A stretch of 64,000 nt of DNA from CAYRNR01 sp964425605 (GTDB lineage: Bacteria > Myxococcota_A > UBA796 > UBA9615 > CAYRNR01), in NCBI GenBank assembly GCA_964425605.1, contig CAYRNR010000004.1, forward strand, positions 62,001 to 126,000. Direction: 5' to 3'. Both the position numbers and the translations under genes were made by a program. Numbering within the stretch: the stretch's first letter is position 1; the number at the start of each line of letters is the position of its first letter. A model generated the notes under the pieces. That model was not told where the DNA came from, did no database searches, and was given only the letters and a program-made list of their open reading frames with translations. This document shows, in pieces, positions 37,428 to 49,118 of this stretch.

Positions 37428-38430
37428 CGTGCCTGAGCGTGTCCCGGCCGTCGAGGAGTCCGTCCGGACCCGTGTCGCCGAGGTCCTCCACCAGCGCGCC
37501 GATGTGGTCCCAGGCGCGGGGCAGCTGGTTGGAGGGATCGTCGGCGTAGTCGATGACCAGCAGATCGCCCGGAGCGATGTCGTCACCCCAGCGAAGGGAG
37601 TGCGGGGCTCCGTCGCCGTCTCGAACGACGCCCACGGCGTCCATGAACAGGACCTCGGTGATGGGCTCGGCGAGGGCGCCCAGACCGGAGATGGAGGTGT
37701 AGTGCACGTCGTCGTGGCCACCGGCGCGCAGGGCTCCGACGAGGACGTCGGCGCAGTCGGCGCCCACGTATCGATCGGTCTGGTGGCGGGCGTCGGTGGG
37801 ACCGGCCGAGCCGAACACGTTGGGGACGTTGAAGTACGTGGACAGCCAGCCGAGGTAGTCGTCGCCGGTGCGGAAGCTGACGCGCATGACGTCGGGTGAC
37901 AGGCCGAGGGAGTCGGTGTCGCCGCCGTCGGGGGTGCGCACGACGGTGCCGTCGGCGAGGGTGACCTCGGCGGCGTACCAGTTCGAGCCCGCGCCGCCGT
38001 GGTCCAGGCCGGCAGCGGTGGCGTAGGCGGACGTGACATGGATCGAGGGGCCCGTGACCTCGCCGTGGGCGCCCACCAGCGCGGTGGTGAGGTACTCGAG
38101 GCGGTCGAAGCCGAGCCACTTCCCGTGGTCGGGACCGAAGAGGACGTTGTTGGAGAACGAGGCGTTGCCGGGGTTGGGGGGATCGTGGTCGACGTGCTTC
38201 AGGCGGGGCACGACCTGGAGCCACCGGGCCGTGGCGCCCTCGGGGAGAGTGCCGGGCGGGAGGGGACCATCCGGTCCGCCGATGGCGATGGCGAGCCGGA
38301 CGGACTCGCCCAGACGGGCCTGGACCGGGAGCGCCGAGGGCGTCGTGTCCTGAATGGAGACGATGGAGGCCTGCCACTGGGCCAGGGCGGGGAAGGGCAC
38401 GAGGAGCATCAGCAGCGTGATCCAGCGCAT
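37348..38430 (-). CDS. Secreted protein with possible NlpC/P60-like cysteine hydrolase fold
   Basis: 360 residues from the ATG at 38430. Signal peptide cut after 'LVPFPALA'. The N-terminal half is beta-rich and unassigned. In the C-terminal half, 'VGADCADVLVGALRAGGH' followed about 100 residues later by 'AWDHIGALVEDLG' and then 'DGLLDGRDTLRHV' has the Cys...His...polar order of NlpC/P60-like peptidases and amidases, where the Cys starts a helix and the His starts a strand. If so, it would cut peptidoglycan or peptide amides in the periplasm. This is a guess from motif order; a domain search would settle it. The 3' end overlaps the opposing gene by 80 bases. Confidence 0.6.
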   Translation of the reverse strand: MRWITLLMLLVPFPALAQWQASIVSIQDTTPSALPVQARLGESVRLAIAIGGPDGPLPPGTLPEGATARWLQVVPRLKHVDHDPPNPGNASFSNNVLFGPDHGKWLGFDRLEYLTTALVGAHGEVTGPSIHVTSAYATAAGLDHGGAGSNWYAAEVTLADGTVVRTPDGGDTDSLGLSPDVMRVSFRTGDDYLGWLSTYFNVPNVFGSAGPTDARHQTDRYVGADCADVLVGALRAGGHDDVHYTSISGLGALAEPITEVLFMDAVGVVRDGDGAPHSLRWGDDIAPGDLLVIDYADDPSNQLPRAWDHIGALVEDLGDTGPDGLLDGRDTLRHVTDLGLDDRPLWSQSPMRMRIWRWKK

Positions 38431-38470
38431 GGAACAGGGAACACGCGAGGGGGAGAGGGAAGTCCGTGAC

Positions 38471-38887
38471 TCAGAGACAGTCGGCGTAGGCGGCGAGGCA
38501 CTCCTCCTGCGTGTCGAACAGGTTGCCGCAGTCCTCGCCGATGCAGTTGCACAGGTCGCCCTGGTAGACGCAGTCCTCGCCGGTCCAGCGGTAGCCGGTG
38601 CCGCCGCCGTCACAGGTGTCGGGCCCCTCGGCCGCGTCCTGTGGCGCACACGGATCGTTCGCCGAGGCGCTGTCGTCGTCGTCTCCGGCCGAGCCGGAAT
38701 CGTCGTCGTCCGCGGTGACGTCGTCGTCGTCACCTGCGGTCGCGTCGTCGTCGTCGTCACCTGCGGTCGCGTCGTCGTCGTCGTCCGAGGCCGCCGAGTC
38801 GTCGTCGCCGAACACGTCGGTGTACTCCGCGCAGCCCCACAGGACTGCGATCACTGCGAGCAACATCCACGGAAACAAGGTGCGCAT
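38471..38887 (-). CDS. Small poly-Asp lipoprotein with Cys-rich module
   Basis: 138 residues from the ATG at 38887. Lipobox 'IAVLWGC' (Cys19), then about 60 residues of poly-Asp spacer ('DDDDDATAGDDDD' type), and a final 50-residue module with eight or so cysteines: 'GYRWTGEDCVYQGDLCNC' and 'LFDTQEECLAAYADC'. The last part recalls the end of Kunitz-type inhibitors (F-x-T-x-x-E-C-x-x-x-C), but the central Gly-Gly-Cys-x-Gly-Asn is absent, so the likeness is weak. It starts 103 bases from the divergent large lipoprotein gene, so the two may share a control region. Confidence 0.7.
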   Translation of the reverse strand: MRTLFPWMLLAVIAVLWGCAEYTDVFGDDDSAASDDDDDATAGDDDDDATAGDDDDVTADDDDSGSAGDDDDSASANDPCAPQDAAEGPDTCDGGGTGYRWTGEDCVYQGDLCNCIGEDCGNLFDTQEECLAAYADCL

Positions 38888-38990
38888 GGGAGCCTCCGTT
38901 CCCCGGAAGGCTAGCACGGAGTCCGGGCGTCCGGGCCGGGCAGTGTGGCACACTGGTCGTGGATGGGCGCTGTCGCGCCGGAGGTGGACC

Positions 38991-41846
<2,856 letters not shown>

Positions 41847-41858
41847 TTCTTCGACGGC

Positions 41859-42500
41859 TCACCGCCCCTCGATGGCTACGGCCCGTACGGGACACCCGTC
41901 CGCGCGCTCGATCGCGAGGGGGAAACAGGCCAGATCAGCGCCCGACGCCGGGATCTTGTCGAGGCCGGTGAGGTTCTCCACGATCAGCGCGCTGGCCTCC
42001 ATCAATGTGTGGTGCACCGGAAAATCAGTGCTCTCCATCGGATCGATGCTGATGGCATCGGTTCCCACGCCCTTGATCTGGCGGTCGAGGAGCCACCGCG
42101 CGGCGGCCGGGGATGGCGCGGGGAAGCCCTCGAAGTAGGCCTCGGTGCCCCAGCAGCTGGACCATCCGGTGTGGAACAGCACGAAGTCGGCCGCGTCGAT
42201 CTCCGCCAGACGAGGGCGCAGGACGTCCACGCCGATCAGCGGACCGTCGCGGTCGGTCACGTCCACCACCACGACGGGGCCGAAGAACGCCGACGGATCG
42301 TACTGATCGAGGGTCGCACCGTCCGCGAGCATGTGCGCCGGGGCGTCCATGTGCGTCCCGGTGTGGGTGTGCATGACGATGCGGGTCTCCACGTGGCCCG
42401 CCTCCTCCAGCGTGGCGACCCGGTCGAAGCGAGGGGGAGCGGTGCCCGGGAAGACCGGCGAGCCTGTGTGGAGGGGGTGGGTCAGATCGATGCAGCGCAT
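41859..42500 (-). CDS. Cyclase-family (kynurenine formamidase-like) metal hydrolase
   Basis: 213 residues. The family signature 'HTHTGTHMDAPAHM' (metal ligands His, His, Asp) is intact, with 'IDLTHPLHTGSPVFPG' at the N terminus and 'FVLFHTGWSSCWG' in the middle, where a metal ligand and a substrate-binding residue normally lie. Members hydrolyse N-formylkynurenine or similar amides, or act in polyketide cyclisation. There is no signal peptide, so it acts in the cytosol. The next gene downstream on this strand is separated by a gap that contains only the opposing gene end (12 bases). The substrate is unknown. Confidence 0.9.
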   Translation of the reverse strand: MRCIDLTHPLHTGSPVFPGTAPPRFDRVATLEEAGHVETRIVMHTHTGTHMDAPAHMLADGATLDQYDPSAFFGPVVVVDVTDRDGPLIGVDVLRPRLAEIDAADFVLFHTGWSSCWGTEAYFEGFPAPSPAAARWLLDRQIKGVGTDAISIDPMESTDFPVHHTLMEASALIVENLTGLDKIPASGADLACFPLAIERADGCPVRAVAIEGR

Positions 42501-42522
42501 GGGGGCCTCGCGGGCGGGAGGT

Positions 42523-44319
42523 TCAGGAGGAGAAGCGGCGGAGAAGGGCGGCCAGACCGAGCCCGAGCAAGGCGATCCCTCCGTGTGGGGTCCGACCCGC
42601 TGCCGAGCACGCGCAGCCCTCGTCGTCGTCGTCGTCCCCTGCCGAGTCGTCGTCGTCGTCGTCGCCGGACTGGTCCACCTCGTACCCGACCACCGTGAAC
42701 GAGACGGTCTCGCTGGGCTCGCCCGGCCCCCACAGGTCCACGGCCGTGACCTTCCAGTCCACCACGGCGTCGAGGTAGGTCTCGCTGGTGATGTCGAGGC
42801 GGTCGCCGTCGACGATCTCGGTGGTGGCGTAGGAGTCGTCGGCGCCGGTCCACCAGGTGACCTCGTAGGTGAGCCAGTCTTCGTCGGGGTCCTCGGCGGC
42901 GTCCCAGTAGAGGATGACGCGGTCCATGTAGGCCTCGTCGAGGGGAGCCACCGGGGTCGGGATGCCAGGCGTGTCGTTGGAGACGGCCAGGACCGCCGCG
43001 CCGGCGTCGATGCGGCCGCAACCGTAGTACTTGGACCACCCGTGGGCGTTGTACTCGCCGTTCTCCACGTCGTTGCGCACGGCGGTCTCGCACAGCACGT
43101 CGCGCGCCTGGGCCGCGGTGAGGCGGGGGTTGGCCGCGAACATCAGCGCCAGCGTGCCGGAGACGACCGGGGCCGAGGCGCTGGTGCCGGAGAACCAGGG
43201 GTTGTAGTTGGTGTCGCCGTTGTAGTCGCCGTAGCCGTTGTCGCCGGTGATGTCGGTGGTGAGGATGCTGCCCGACGGCGCCGCGACGTCCACCACGCCG
43301 CCGTAGCTGGAGTACCACTCGCGGTGGTCGTGGCCGTCGGTGGCGGCCACGGAGATGGCCCACTCGACGGCCTGGAAGCCGTCGTTGGAGTTGTCGCAGT
43401 TGCCGTTGCCCGCCGAGGTGACGATGGCCGTGCCGAGACCGCCGCGGCCGTTGTTCTCGGCGTAGTCCATGGCCTCCTGGAAGATGGAGTAGATGGGGAT
43501 GTCGGGGCAGTCGTCCCCGAAGCCCCAGGAGTTGGACAGGACCCAGGCCCCCGCGTCCACCCCCTCGGCAAAGGAGTCGTAGATGTCCTGGTAGTCGGTG
43601 TCGCCCCCGATCAGGCGAATGGCGTAGACCGAGGTGTCGTAGGCCACGCCGGCCACGCCGATGCCGTTGTCGCCCAGGGCCGAGGCCACGCCGGCCGACG
43701 ACGTGCCGTGGGGGCCGCCGTCGGACTCCTCGTCAGGGTGGGGATCGTCGTCGTTGTCGATGTAGTCCCAGCCCGGGATGACGTCCAGGTCCTCGTGGGC
43801 CACGTCCACGCCGGTGTCGATGATGGCCACGATGCCGCCGCCGCCGGCGGTGATCGCCCAGGCGGTCCCGGCGTTGATGTCCACGCCCGGGGTCCAGCCC
43901 GTGTGCCCGTCGTTCTCGAGGTGCCACTGGTCCGCGAGGTAGGGATCGTCGGGCATGTCCATGGGCTGCAGCCGTACGGACAGGTTCGGATGGGACCAGG
44001 TGACGTCGTCGCGCAGGTGTAGAGTGCGGGACAGGACGATCTCGTCGACGCCCGCGGCCGGGACGACGCTGACGATGTGGCCGTCGCCGCGCAGGATCTC
44101 CACCGCGGCGACCTGGGGCAGCGCCGCGATGGCGCCGGGGTCGTCGACGCGGGCCAGGAGGGTGCCGGTGCGCTTCACGGGCACACCGCGCACGGTGGAG
44201 TCGTCGTCGATCACGGCGATCTCGGGCCCGGTGCCCGGGTAGAACCAGGGGTGCTCCGCGGGGACCTCCCCCACGACATCGGCGGCAACGACGGCAAGGA
44301 CCAGCAACAGGTGCGACAT
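42523..44319 (-). CDS. Subtilisin-like serine protease with MYXO-CTERM-like tail
   Basis: 598 residues from the ATG at 44319 (another in-frame ATG at 44328 would add three residues). A short signal peptide ('LLLVLAVVAADVVG') and a propeptide to about residue 125 precede the S8 domain: Asp ('VAIIDTGVDVAHED'), His ('GGPHGTSSAGV') and Ser ('FSGTSASAPVVSG'), with the oxyanion Asn ('VTSAGNGNCD'). A fibronectin-like domain ('GIPTPVAPLDEAYMDRVILY') follows, then a poly-Asp spacer and 'GCACSAAGR' with a hydrophobic helix and Arg at the end. This is a surface-anchored or sorted secreted protease, probably autoactivating. Confidence 0.9.
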   Translation of the reverse strand: MSHLLLVLAVVAADVVGEVPAEHPWFYPGTGPEIAVIDDDSTVRGVPVKRTGTLLARVDDPGAIAALPQVAAVEILRGDGHIVSVVPAAGVDEIVLSRTLHLRDDVTWSHPNLSVRLQPMDMPDDPYLADQWHLENDGHTGWTPGVDINAGTAWAITAGGGGIVAIIDTGVDVAHEDLDVIPGWDYIDNDDDPHPDEESDGGPHGTSSAGVASALGDNGIGVAGVAYDTSVYAIRLIGGDTDYQDIYDSFAEGVDAGAWVLSNSWGFGDDCPDIPIYSIFQEAMDYAENNGRGGLGTAIVTSAGNGNCDNSNDGFQAVEWAISVAATDGHDHREWYSSYGGVVDVAAPSGSILTTDITGDNGYGDYNGDTNYNPWFSGTSASAPVVSGTLALMFAANPRLTAAQARDVLCETAVRNDVENGEYNAHGWSKYYGCGRIDAGAAVLAVSNDTPGIPTPVAPLDEAYMDRVILYWDAAEDPDEDWLTYEVTWWTGADDSYATTEIVDGDRLDITSETYLDAVVDWKVTAVDLWGPGEPSETVSFTVVGYEVDQSGDDDDDDSAGDDDDDEGCACSAAGRTPHGGIALLGLGLAALLRRFSS

Positions 44320-44370
44320 GGCGCACATCCTACCCTGACTCAAGCTTCCACGGGGAGTATGCTATCCGCC

Positions 44371-45795
44371 ATGCGCATCCTTCCCCTGTTGCTGACACTG
44401 CTGCTGTGTGCCTGCCCCTCGGGCGAGAACGTCGAGCCCGGCGACGACGACGACGACACCACCGAACCCGATCCCGCGCAGCCCGGCTGCGGCGACGGCG
44501 TGATCGACGTGGGCGAGGAGTGCGACGACGGCGAGGCCAACTCCGACACCGAGCCCGACGCCTGCCGGACCGACTGCTTCGCGGCCCACTGCGGCGACGA
44601 GGTGATCGACTCGGGCGAGGTCTGCGACGACGGCAGCCCCTACGGCGGCGACGGCTGCACGCCCATCTGCACCGCCGAGGACGGTCAGCTGGAGGAGGAG
44701 CCCAACGACACCACCGCCGAGGCCGAGGACTGGACCGGCGGCATCGTCCACGGCGCGATCACCGCCGCCGACACCGACTGCTTCTCCTTCGAGATCGCCG
44801 CGTGCGAGTCGGTCGAGGCGAGGATCGTCGGCGAGTGCCCCCTGCCGGCCACCCTGACGCTGCACGATCCCGACGGCGCCGGCGTGGCCGTGGGCACGCC
44901 CGACGCCGACGGCTGCGCGCTCCTCGATCCGGCGCAGGCCCCGGGCGCCCGCTACGCCCCCAGCGGCGCCTGGACCCTGTGCGTGAGCGGCCTGCTCGAG
45001 GGCGAGGTGCCGTTCTACGCCCTGGAGATCACCGTCGTGCCCCCGGACGGCAACCCCTACGAGGTCGCGGACGACGACGATCCCGACGGCGACGGCCTGC
45101 CGAACAAGTGCGACTGGGACAGCGACGGCGACGGCGTGGACAACGACGACGACAACTGCCCGGAGCGCCCCAACGGCCCCGACATGGACCCCCTCGTGCC
45201 CTCGGCGGACGGCTTCCTCCGCCAGTGGCTCGGCGCCGGGCCGTACACCGGCACCGACAGCGCCCAGGACTGCCTGCCCTCGGACGATCAGCTCGTGGCC
45301 GAGGACGACGCCCTCGTGACCCCGGCCCTCGGCGATGCCGCGGGCGACCTCATCTGGACGGTGTACTGGAGCGACGACGACCGCCTGGAGTACCTGAACG
45401 ACTACGGCCACGTCGGCGCCCCCCGCGAGGTCTACAACGCCACCTACGTGTACAGCGCCACCGCCCGCGACCTCACCCTCGGCCTCGGCCCCGACGACGG
45501 CGCCCGCGTCTGGCTCAACCACGAGCAGGTGATGGACGAACCGGGCTGCCAGGGCACGGTCGTGGACTACTTCACCGCCGAGGTCTCCCTGGTCGAGGGC
45601 TGGAACGTGCTGGTGGTCAAGGTCCGCGATCAGGGCGGCGGCTGGGGCAACTACGCGCGCTTCCTCGACGGCGAGACCCCCGTCACCGATCTGGAGATCT
45701 CCCTGTCCCCGGACGGCCCGTGGGAGTCGAACCAGGAGGACGCGGACGGGGACGGCCAGGGGGACGTCTGCGACACGACGCCGCTGGGGGGGTGA
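44371..45795 (+). CDS. Lipoprotein with DUF4215-like Cys repeats and TSP3-like calcium motifs
   Basis: 474 residues from the ATG at 44371. Lipobox 'LTLLLCAC' (Cys15), a short poly-Asp stretch, then two Cys-rich repeats of the kind common in myxobacterial proteins ('CGDGVIDVGEECDDG' and 'CGDEVIDSGEVCDDG'). A pre-peptidase-like beta-sandwich comes next ('DTDCFSFEIAACESVEARI'), followed by thrombospondin type-3-like calcium motifs ('DPDGDGLPNKCDWDSDGDG'), and a C-terminal jelly-roll, galactose-binding-like domain ('GLGPDDGARVWLNHEQVMD', 'EGWNVLVVKVRDQGGGWG'). An outer-membrane lipoprotein that likely binds carbohydrate. It is divergent from the subtilisin-like gene. Confidence 0.82.
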   Translation: MRILPLLLTLLLCACPSGENVEPGDDDDDTTEPDPAQPGCGDGVIDVGEECDDGEANSDTEPDACRTDCFAAHCGDEVIDSGEVCDDGSPYGGDGCTPICTAEDGQLEEEPNDTTAEAEDWTGGIVHGAITAADTDCFSFEIAACESVEARIVGECPLPATLTLHDPDGAGVAVGTPDADGCALLDPAQAPGARYAPSGAWTLCVSGLLEGEVPFYALEITVVPPDGNPYEVADDDDPDGDGLPNKCDWDSDGDGVDNDDDNCPERPNGPDMDPLVPSADGFLRQWLGAGPYTGTDSAQDCLPSDDQLVAEDDALVTPALGDAAGDLIWTVYWSDDDRLEYLNDYGHVGAPREVYNATYVYSATARDLTLGLGPDDGARVWLNHEQVMDEPGCQGTVVDYFTAEVSLVEGWNVLVVKVRDQGGGWGNYARFLDGETPVTDLEISLSPDGPWESNQEDADGDGQGDVCDTTPLGG

Positions 45796-45799
45796 CCGC

Positions 45800-47410
45800 T
45801 CACCGGCCGAACAGCGACGGCATCGGCAGGCTCGCCAGCGCCCGCGGCTCGATCTTCACCAGCCCCCCGCCGTAGGTCCGCGACACGGCCTTGATCAGCC
45901 GCGCGGTCTCGTCGGAGTTCAGCACCGCCAGCAGCTCGTCCGCGTCGCCCTCGAGCACGAACCCGTTGAGGAACACGCTCATCAACCGGCATTGCGCGTC
46001 GTTGCGCACGAACCGCGCCCGACCCCGCTGCATGTAGGTCACGATGATGTCCGCCGGGGGCACCTGCTCGACCCGATACCAGGGCGTGCGCGAGCGGCAG
46101 TTGAACCGCCGGTGCACGCCCTGTCGTTCGCCCTCGGCGAGGTAGGCGCGCAGCCCGTCGTGGTCGAGCTGCTCCATCGGTACGTCACAGTCCAGCAGCC
46201 AGCTCGGCCGCCCCGCATCGCGCAATCTCTCCCAGTCCTCGGTGCGCAGCACCCCGTCGGGCAGGTCCCGCGCCGACGCGATGATGGGCGAGAGGAACCG
46301 GTCGGGCAGCTGCCAGCGGTCGCGCGTCTCGCCATCGATCAGGAAGAACCCGTTGGCGCCCGTGGCGATCCCGCGGCGGACGCGCAGGTAGTCCGAGAGC
46401 GCGCGCGGCCGGTCGCGCGTCAGCTCGTCGAACTCGGCGCGGCGGTGGCCGAACTGCAGCGACCAGTTCCGCACCGGATCGAGGTCCGCCCGCTCCACCT
46501 CGTTGACCGTGTCTCCCTCGACGAACCGGATACGGTGGTGGCTCGCCGGCGGCCGCTTGCGCAACACCGTGATCGCCGATGTGGTCAGGACGTCGTCGAA
46601 TGCCTGCTCGGCGCGGTCGAACAGCAGGATCTCGTCGAGGGTCACGCGGTCGCGCAGGACGTGCCGCACGGCCTCCCCGAATCGGGCGTCGAGGAAGTCC
46701 GCGGGCGTGAGGAAGACGACGATCCCGTCCTCCCGCACGCGATCGATCGCCTCGAGCAGGAAGTACACGTAGGTGCTGGAGAGGGAGGAGATGCGCTGGC
46801 CGGACTGGCGCGAGTATCGTCGGACCAATTCCGCCTTGGCCGCCCGGTCCAGCAGGTGATGGCGCTGGTATGGGGGATTGGCGATCACCGCGTCCACTGG
46901 CCCGGCCGCGATCTCGGCGCCGCTGGCGAGGAAGTCACCAACCTGGATTTCCACCTCCGCCGCCCCTCGCGCGGCGAGACCGGCGCGGGCCAGGGCCGCG
47001 CACACCGGGCTGGTGTCGAGGCCCAACAGCCTCGATGGAGTCGAACAGCTCGCCAGCAGGATTCCCGCTCCCACGGCTGGATCCAGCACGGTCTCGGGGC
47101 GCGCCTGGTCCACGATCGCGGCCATCTGCGTGGCGATGGGCGCCGGGGTGAAGAACTGGCCTCGCCGGTGGCGATCCTCCCGTGCCGCCAGGGCCTCGAA
47201 CAGCGGCCCCAGCATCCGCACGTCGTCGCGGCACGTCTCCCGGGTCGCGTCCACCACGTCTCCGTCCAGGAGCGCCCCGCCCTCGCCCGCCAGATGGGCC
47301 ATCAGGTCGCGCAGGACGGCCCCGACGGCCTCGTCACGCAGCCAATCCCCGTCCGCGCAGAGCCGGTCCACGGCGGCCTCGAGCCTCTCCTGCAGGACCT
47401 CGGGGCTCAC
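45800..47410 (-). CDS. N6-adenine DNA methyltransferase (TaqI/Eco57I-like)
   Basis: 536 residues. The GTG at 47410 is chosen because GGAGG lies seven bases upstream; the longer frame runs antisense through the neighbour's signal peptide. Motif X/I region: 'RRGQFFTPAPIATQMA' and 'VLDPAVGAGILLAS'; catalytic motif IV 'VIANPPYQRHHLLD'. The C-terminal part has the TaqI-like specificity layout ('LRVRRGIATGANGFFLID' and 'RTYGGGLVKIEPRALASLP'). No endonuclease signature was found in the protein and no restriction gene lies beside it, so it may be a solitary methyltransferase or have a partner outside the family I could recognise. Target site unknown. Confidence 0.88.
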   Translation of the reverse strand: MSPEVLQERLEAAVDRLCADGDWLRDEAVGAVLRDLMAHLAGEGGALLDGDVVDATRETCRDDVRMLGPLFEALAAREDRHRRGQFFTPAPIATQMAAIVDQARPETVLDPAVGAGILLASCSTPSRLLGLDTSPVCAALARAGLAARGAAEVEIQVGDFLASGAEIAAGPVDAVIANPPYQRHHLLDRAAKAELVRRYSRQSGQRISSLSSTYVYFLLEAIDRVREDGIVVFLTPADFLDARFGEAVRHVLRDRVTLDEILLFDRAEQAFDDVLTTSAITVLRKRPPASHHRIRFVEGDTVNEVERADLDPVRNWSLQFGHRRAEFDELTRDRPRALSDYLRVRRGIATGANGFFLIDGETRDRWQLPDRFLSPIIASARDLPDGVLRTEDWERLRDAGRPSWLLDCDVPMEQLDHDGLRAYLAEGERQGVHRRFNCRSRTPWYRVEQVPPADIIVTYMQRGRARFVRNDAQCRLMSVFLNGFVLEGDADELLAVLNSDETARLIKAVSRTYGGGLVKIEPRALASLPMPSLFGR

Positions 47411-47522
47411 GCGTACACCTCCAGGTTGACGCCCGTCGTCGCCACGACCTCCCCGACGAATGTACTCTAGTCTCACCAAGGCCGGCGTCCCGCGCTCGGC
47501 CGTGGTGAGGGGAGGCCGAGCC

Positions 47523-48359
47523 ATGAGACGACTGCTTCTGCTGGGGGGAGTCCTCGCGATCGTGGCCAACGCCGGCGCGACCGCGGAGGTGGGCTCGGAG
47601 CAGATCCCCTCGACGCCAGCGGCCGAGCTCCTGGACGGGGTCGAGGACATCGAGGACCCGATGGCCTTCTTCCCGGTGGAGACCGGGCGCAAGTGGAACT
47701 ACGAGATCCGGCGGGAGGGCGCCGCGGTCCTGCCCAACCGTACCCACGAGATCCTGTGGGAGGGGCGGGAGAAGCAGTGGTTCGAGGAGGGGTCGGACGC
47801 CGTGGACACGGACGCGCCCGCGTTCCGCCAGCTGATCGATTCACGGGAGGTCCTCCAGGGCAGCGGACTCGTGAACGACCACGTGCGGACCTACCACCTC
47901 ACGCTCGAGCCCGACCGCGTGCTGATCCACGCCGCCCAGATCGTCGGAGAGCGGGAGTTCACCGAAGAGCTCCAGCGCTGGGAACCGGCGCTCCCGCTGT
48001 TCCAGGCGCCGGACGCCGCCGAGCCCCCCGAGCCCGTCCGCGCGGGCATGTACGGCATGACGCTGTCCGTGGTCGCGACGTCGGTCGAGATCGAGACCGT
48101 CGAGACCCTCGCGGGTACGTTCGAGGACTGCCTGAAGGCCACGGTGACCGGCACGATGGCGGGCCAGCTGGACGATTTCCCGGAGCTCGGCGAGATGGAC
48201 GTGACCGTGGACGAGATCCAGTGGCTCGCCCGTGGCGTGGGCCTGGTCAAGCAACACCGCGTGCTGCGTGGGGAGGTGACGCGCGAGCCCCACGGCAGGT
48301 TCGAGGTCAACCTGGAGACCTTCAAGGAGCTTCGCGCCTACTCCAAGCCACGGGATTGA
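47523..48359 (+). CDS. Secreted protein of unknown function
   Basis: 278 residues from the ATG at 47523 (GGGGAGG upstream). Signal peptide 'LLLLGGVLAIVANAGATA'. The mature part is mostly beta, with 'DPMAFFPVETGRKWNYEIRR' near the start and 'VETLAGTFEDCLKATVTG' later; this pairing of 'y.fPl..G..W.Y' and 'tpaGtf.dclkv' is typical of secreted proteins annotated only as hypothetical or as LolA-like/DUF3108-like shells. No catalytic motif is seen. It probably sits in the periplasm. Confidence 0.7.
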   Translation: MRRLLLLGGVLAIVANAGATAEVGSEQIPSTPAAELLDGVEDIEDPMAFFPVETGRKWNYEIRREGAAVLPNRTHEILWEGREKQWFEEGSDAVDTDAPAFRQLIDSREVLQGSGLVNDHVRTYHLTLEPDRVLIHAAQIVGEREFTEELQRWEPALPLFQAPDAAEPPEPVRAGMYGMTLSVVATSVEIETVETLAGTFEDCLKATVTGTMAGQLDDFPELGEMDVTVDEIQWLARGVGLVKQHRVLRGEVTREPHGRFEVNLETFKELRAYSKPRD

Positions 48360-48379
48360 GCCCCTCGCGCGCACCCTCG

Positions 48380-49018
48380 TCAGCGAGCGACCAGATACCC
48401 CCTCAGCAACCGCACCATCTCCCCGACGAAGCACCCCTCGTCCACCGGGCCAGGAGGTGGATGGACCACGAAGTCGTGGATCAGTCCCTCCGCCGCGTGG
48501 ATCAGCAACCAGGCGGACAGCCCTGGATCGCGCACCGTGATGTCCGGGTGAGCGCGTAGCAGGACCGCGACCTCGGCGGCCAGCTCGTCCTCCTGGCGGG
48601 ACAGCCGATCCAGCTGGTCCGAGGGCATCCGGGCCTCGACCACCAGCAGCCGGTGCAGACGGGGGTGGTTGCGGTGGAGCTCGATCATGTCGCGCACGAA
48701 CGAGCCCAGCAGGACGTCGAGGTCGAGGGCATCGACGGCCCCGCCGGTGGTCTCCGAGAGCATCTCCCGCACGCGGCTCAGGCCCGCCTCCTGGTGCCGT
48801 TCGGCCAGGGCCACGATCACGGCATCCTTGTTGGGGAAGTACTGGTAGAGGGAGCCCACCGAGACCCCGGCGCGCTCGGCGATGCGGTCGGTGGTGGTTC
48901 GAGCGTAGCCGTGCTTCTCGAAAACCTGAGCCGCTCCTTCGAGGATCGCCTCGACCGTGCGTCGTGCGCGGGCCTGGAGTGGCCTCTTGCGGGGCATCAG
49001 GGCCTGATCTCGGGTCAT
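48380..49018 (-). CDS. TetR-family transcriptional repressor
   Basis: 212 residues, ATG at 49018 behind a GGGAGAGG stretch; an ATG at 48997 is an alternative. The N-terminal TetR helix-turn-helix is clear: 'AILEGAAQVFEKHGYARTTT' and 'RIAERAGVSVGSLYQYFPNK'. The C-terminal ligand domain is unassigned ('LLIHAAEGLIHDFVVHP'). It faces away from the methyltransferase-like/CDF fusion gene, and the region between the genes has a palindrome that overlaps the start site of this gene's probable promoter, so it likely represses itself and the transporter. The inducer is unknown. Confidence 0.92.
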   Translation of the reverse strand: MTRDQALMPRKRPLQARARRTVEAILEGAAQVFEKHGYARTTTDRIAERAGVSVGSLYQYFPNKDAVIVALAERHQEAGLSRVREMLSETTGGAVDALDLDVLLGSFVRDMIELHRNHPRLHRLLVVEARMPSDQLDRLSRQEDELAAEVAVLLRAHPDITVRDPGLSAWLLIHAAEGLIHDFVVHPPPGPVDEGCFVGEMVRLLRGYLVAR

Positions 49019-49052
49019 GTCGGGCCTCTCCCGAAATGCGAGGTGACGTAAC

Positions 49053-49074
49053 GTGAGGAATCCCTCACATTATA
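49053..49074 (-). promoter_or_regulatory. TetR operator and -10 element in the divergent region
   Basis: GTGAGG-AATC-CCTCAC (49053-49068), a perfect six-base-arm palindrome, next to TATAAT on the minus strand (49074-49069), a perfect -10 for the TetR gene. Transcription would begin inside the palindrome, so a bound repressor would block it. On the plus strand GGTGACG (49042-49048) with CATTAT (49068-49073) could be the promoter for the fusion gene, also covered. No good -35 was found for the minus direction. Confidence 0.6.
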
Positions 49075-49118
49075 GGGGTGGGCGCTGGGAACCGCCAGCC
49101 GCCCGGAGGAGACGACCG

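Noticed and set aside
38471..38620. Kunitz-type protease inhibitor domain
   Set aside because: Only the last F-x-T-x-x-E-C-x-x-x-C part is similar; the central cysteines and GG-C-x-GN signature are missing.
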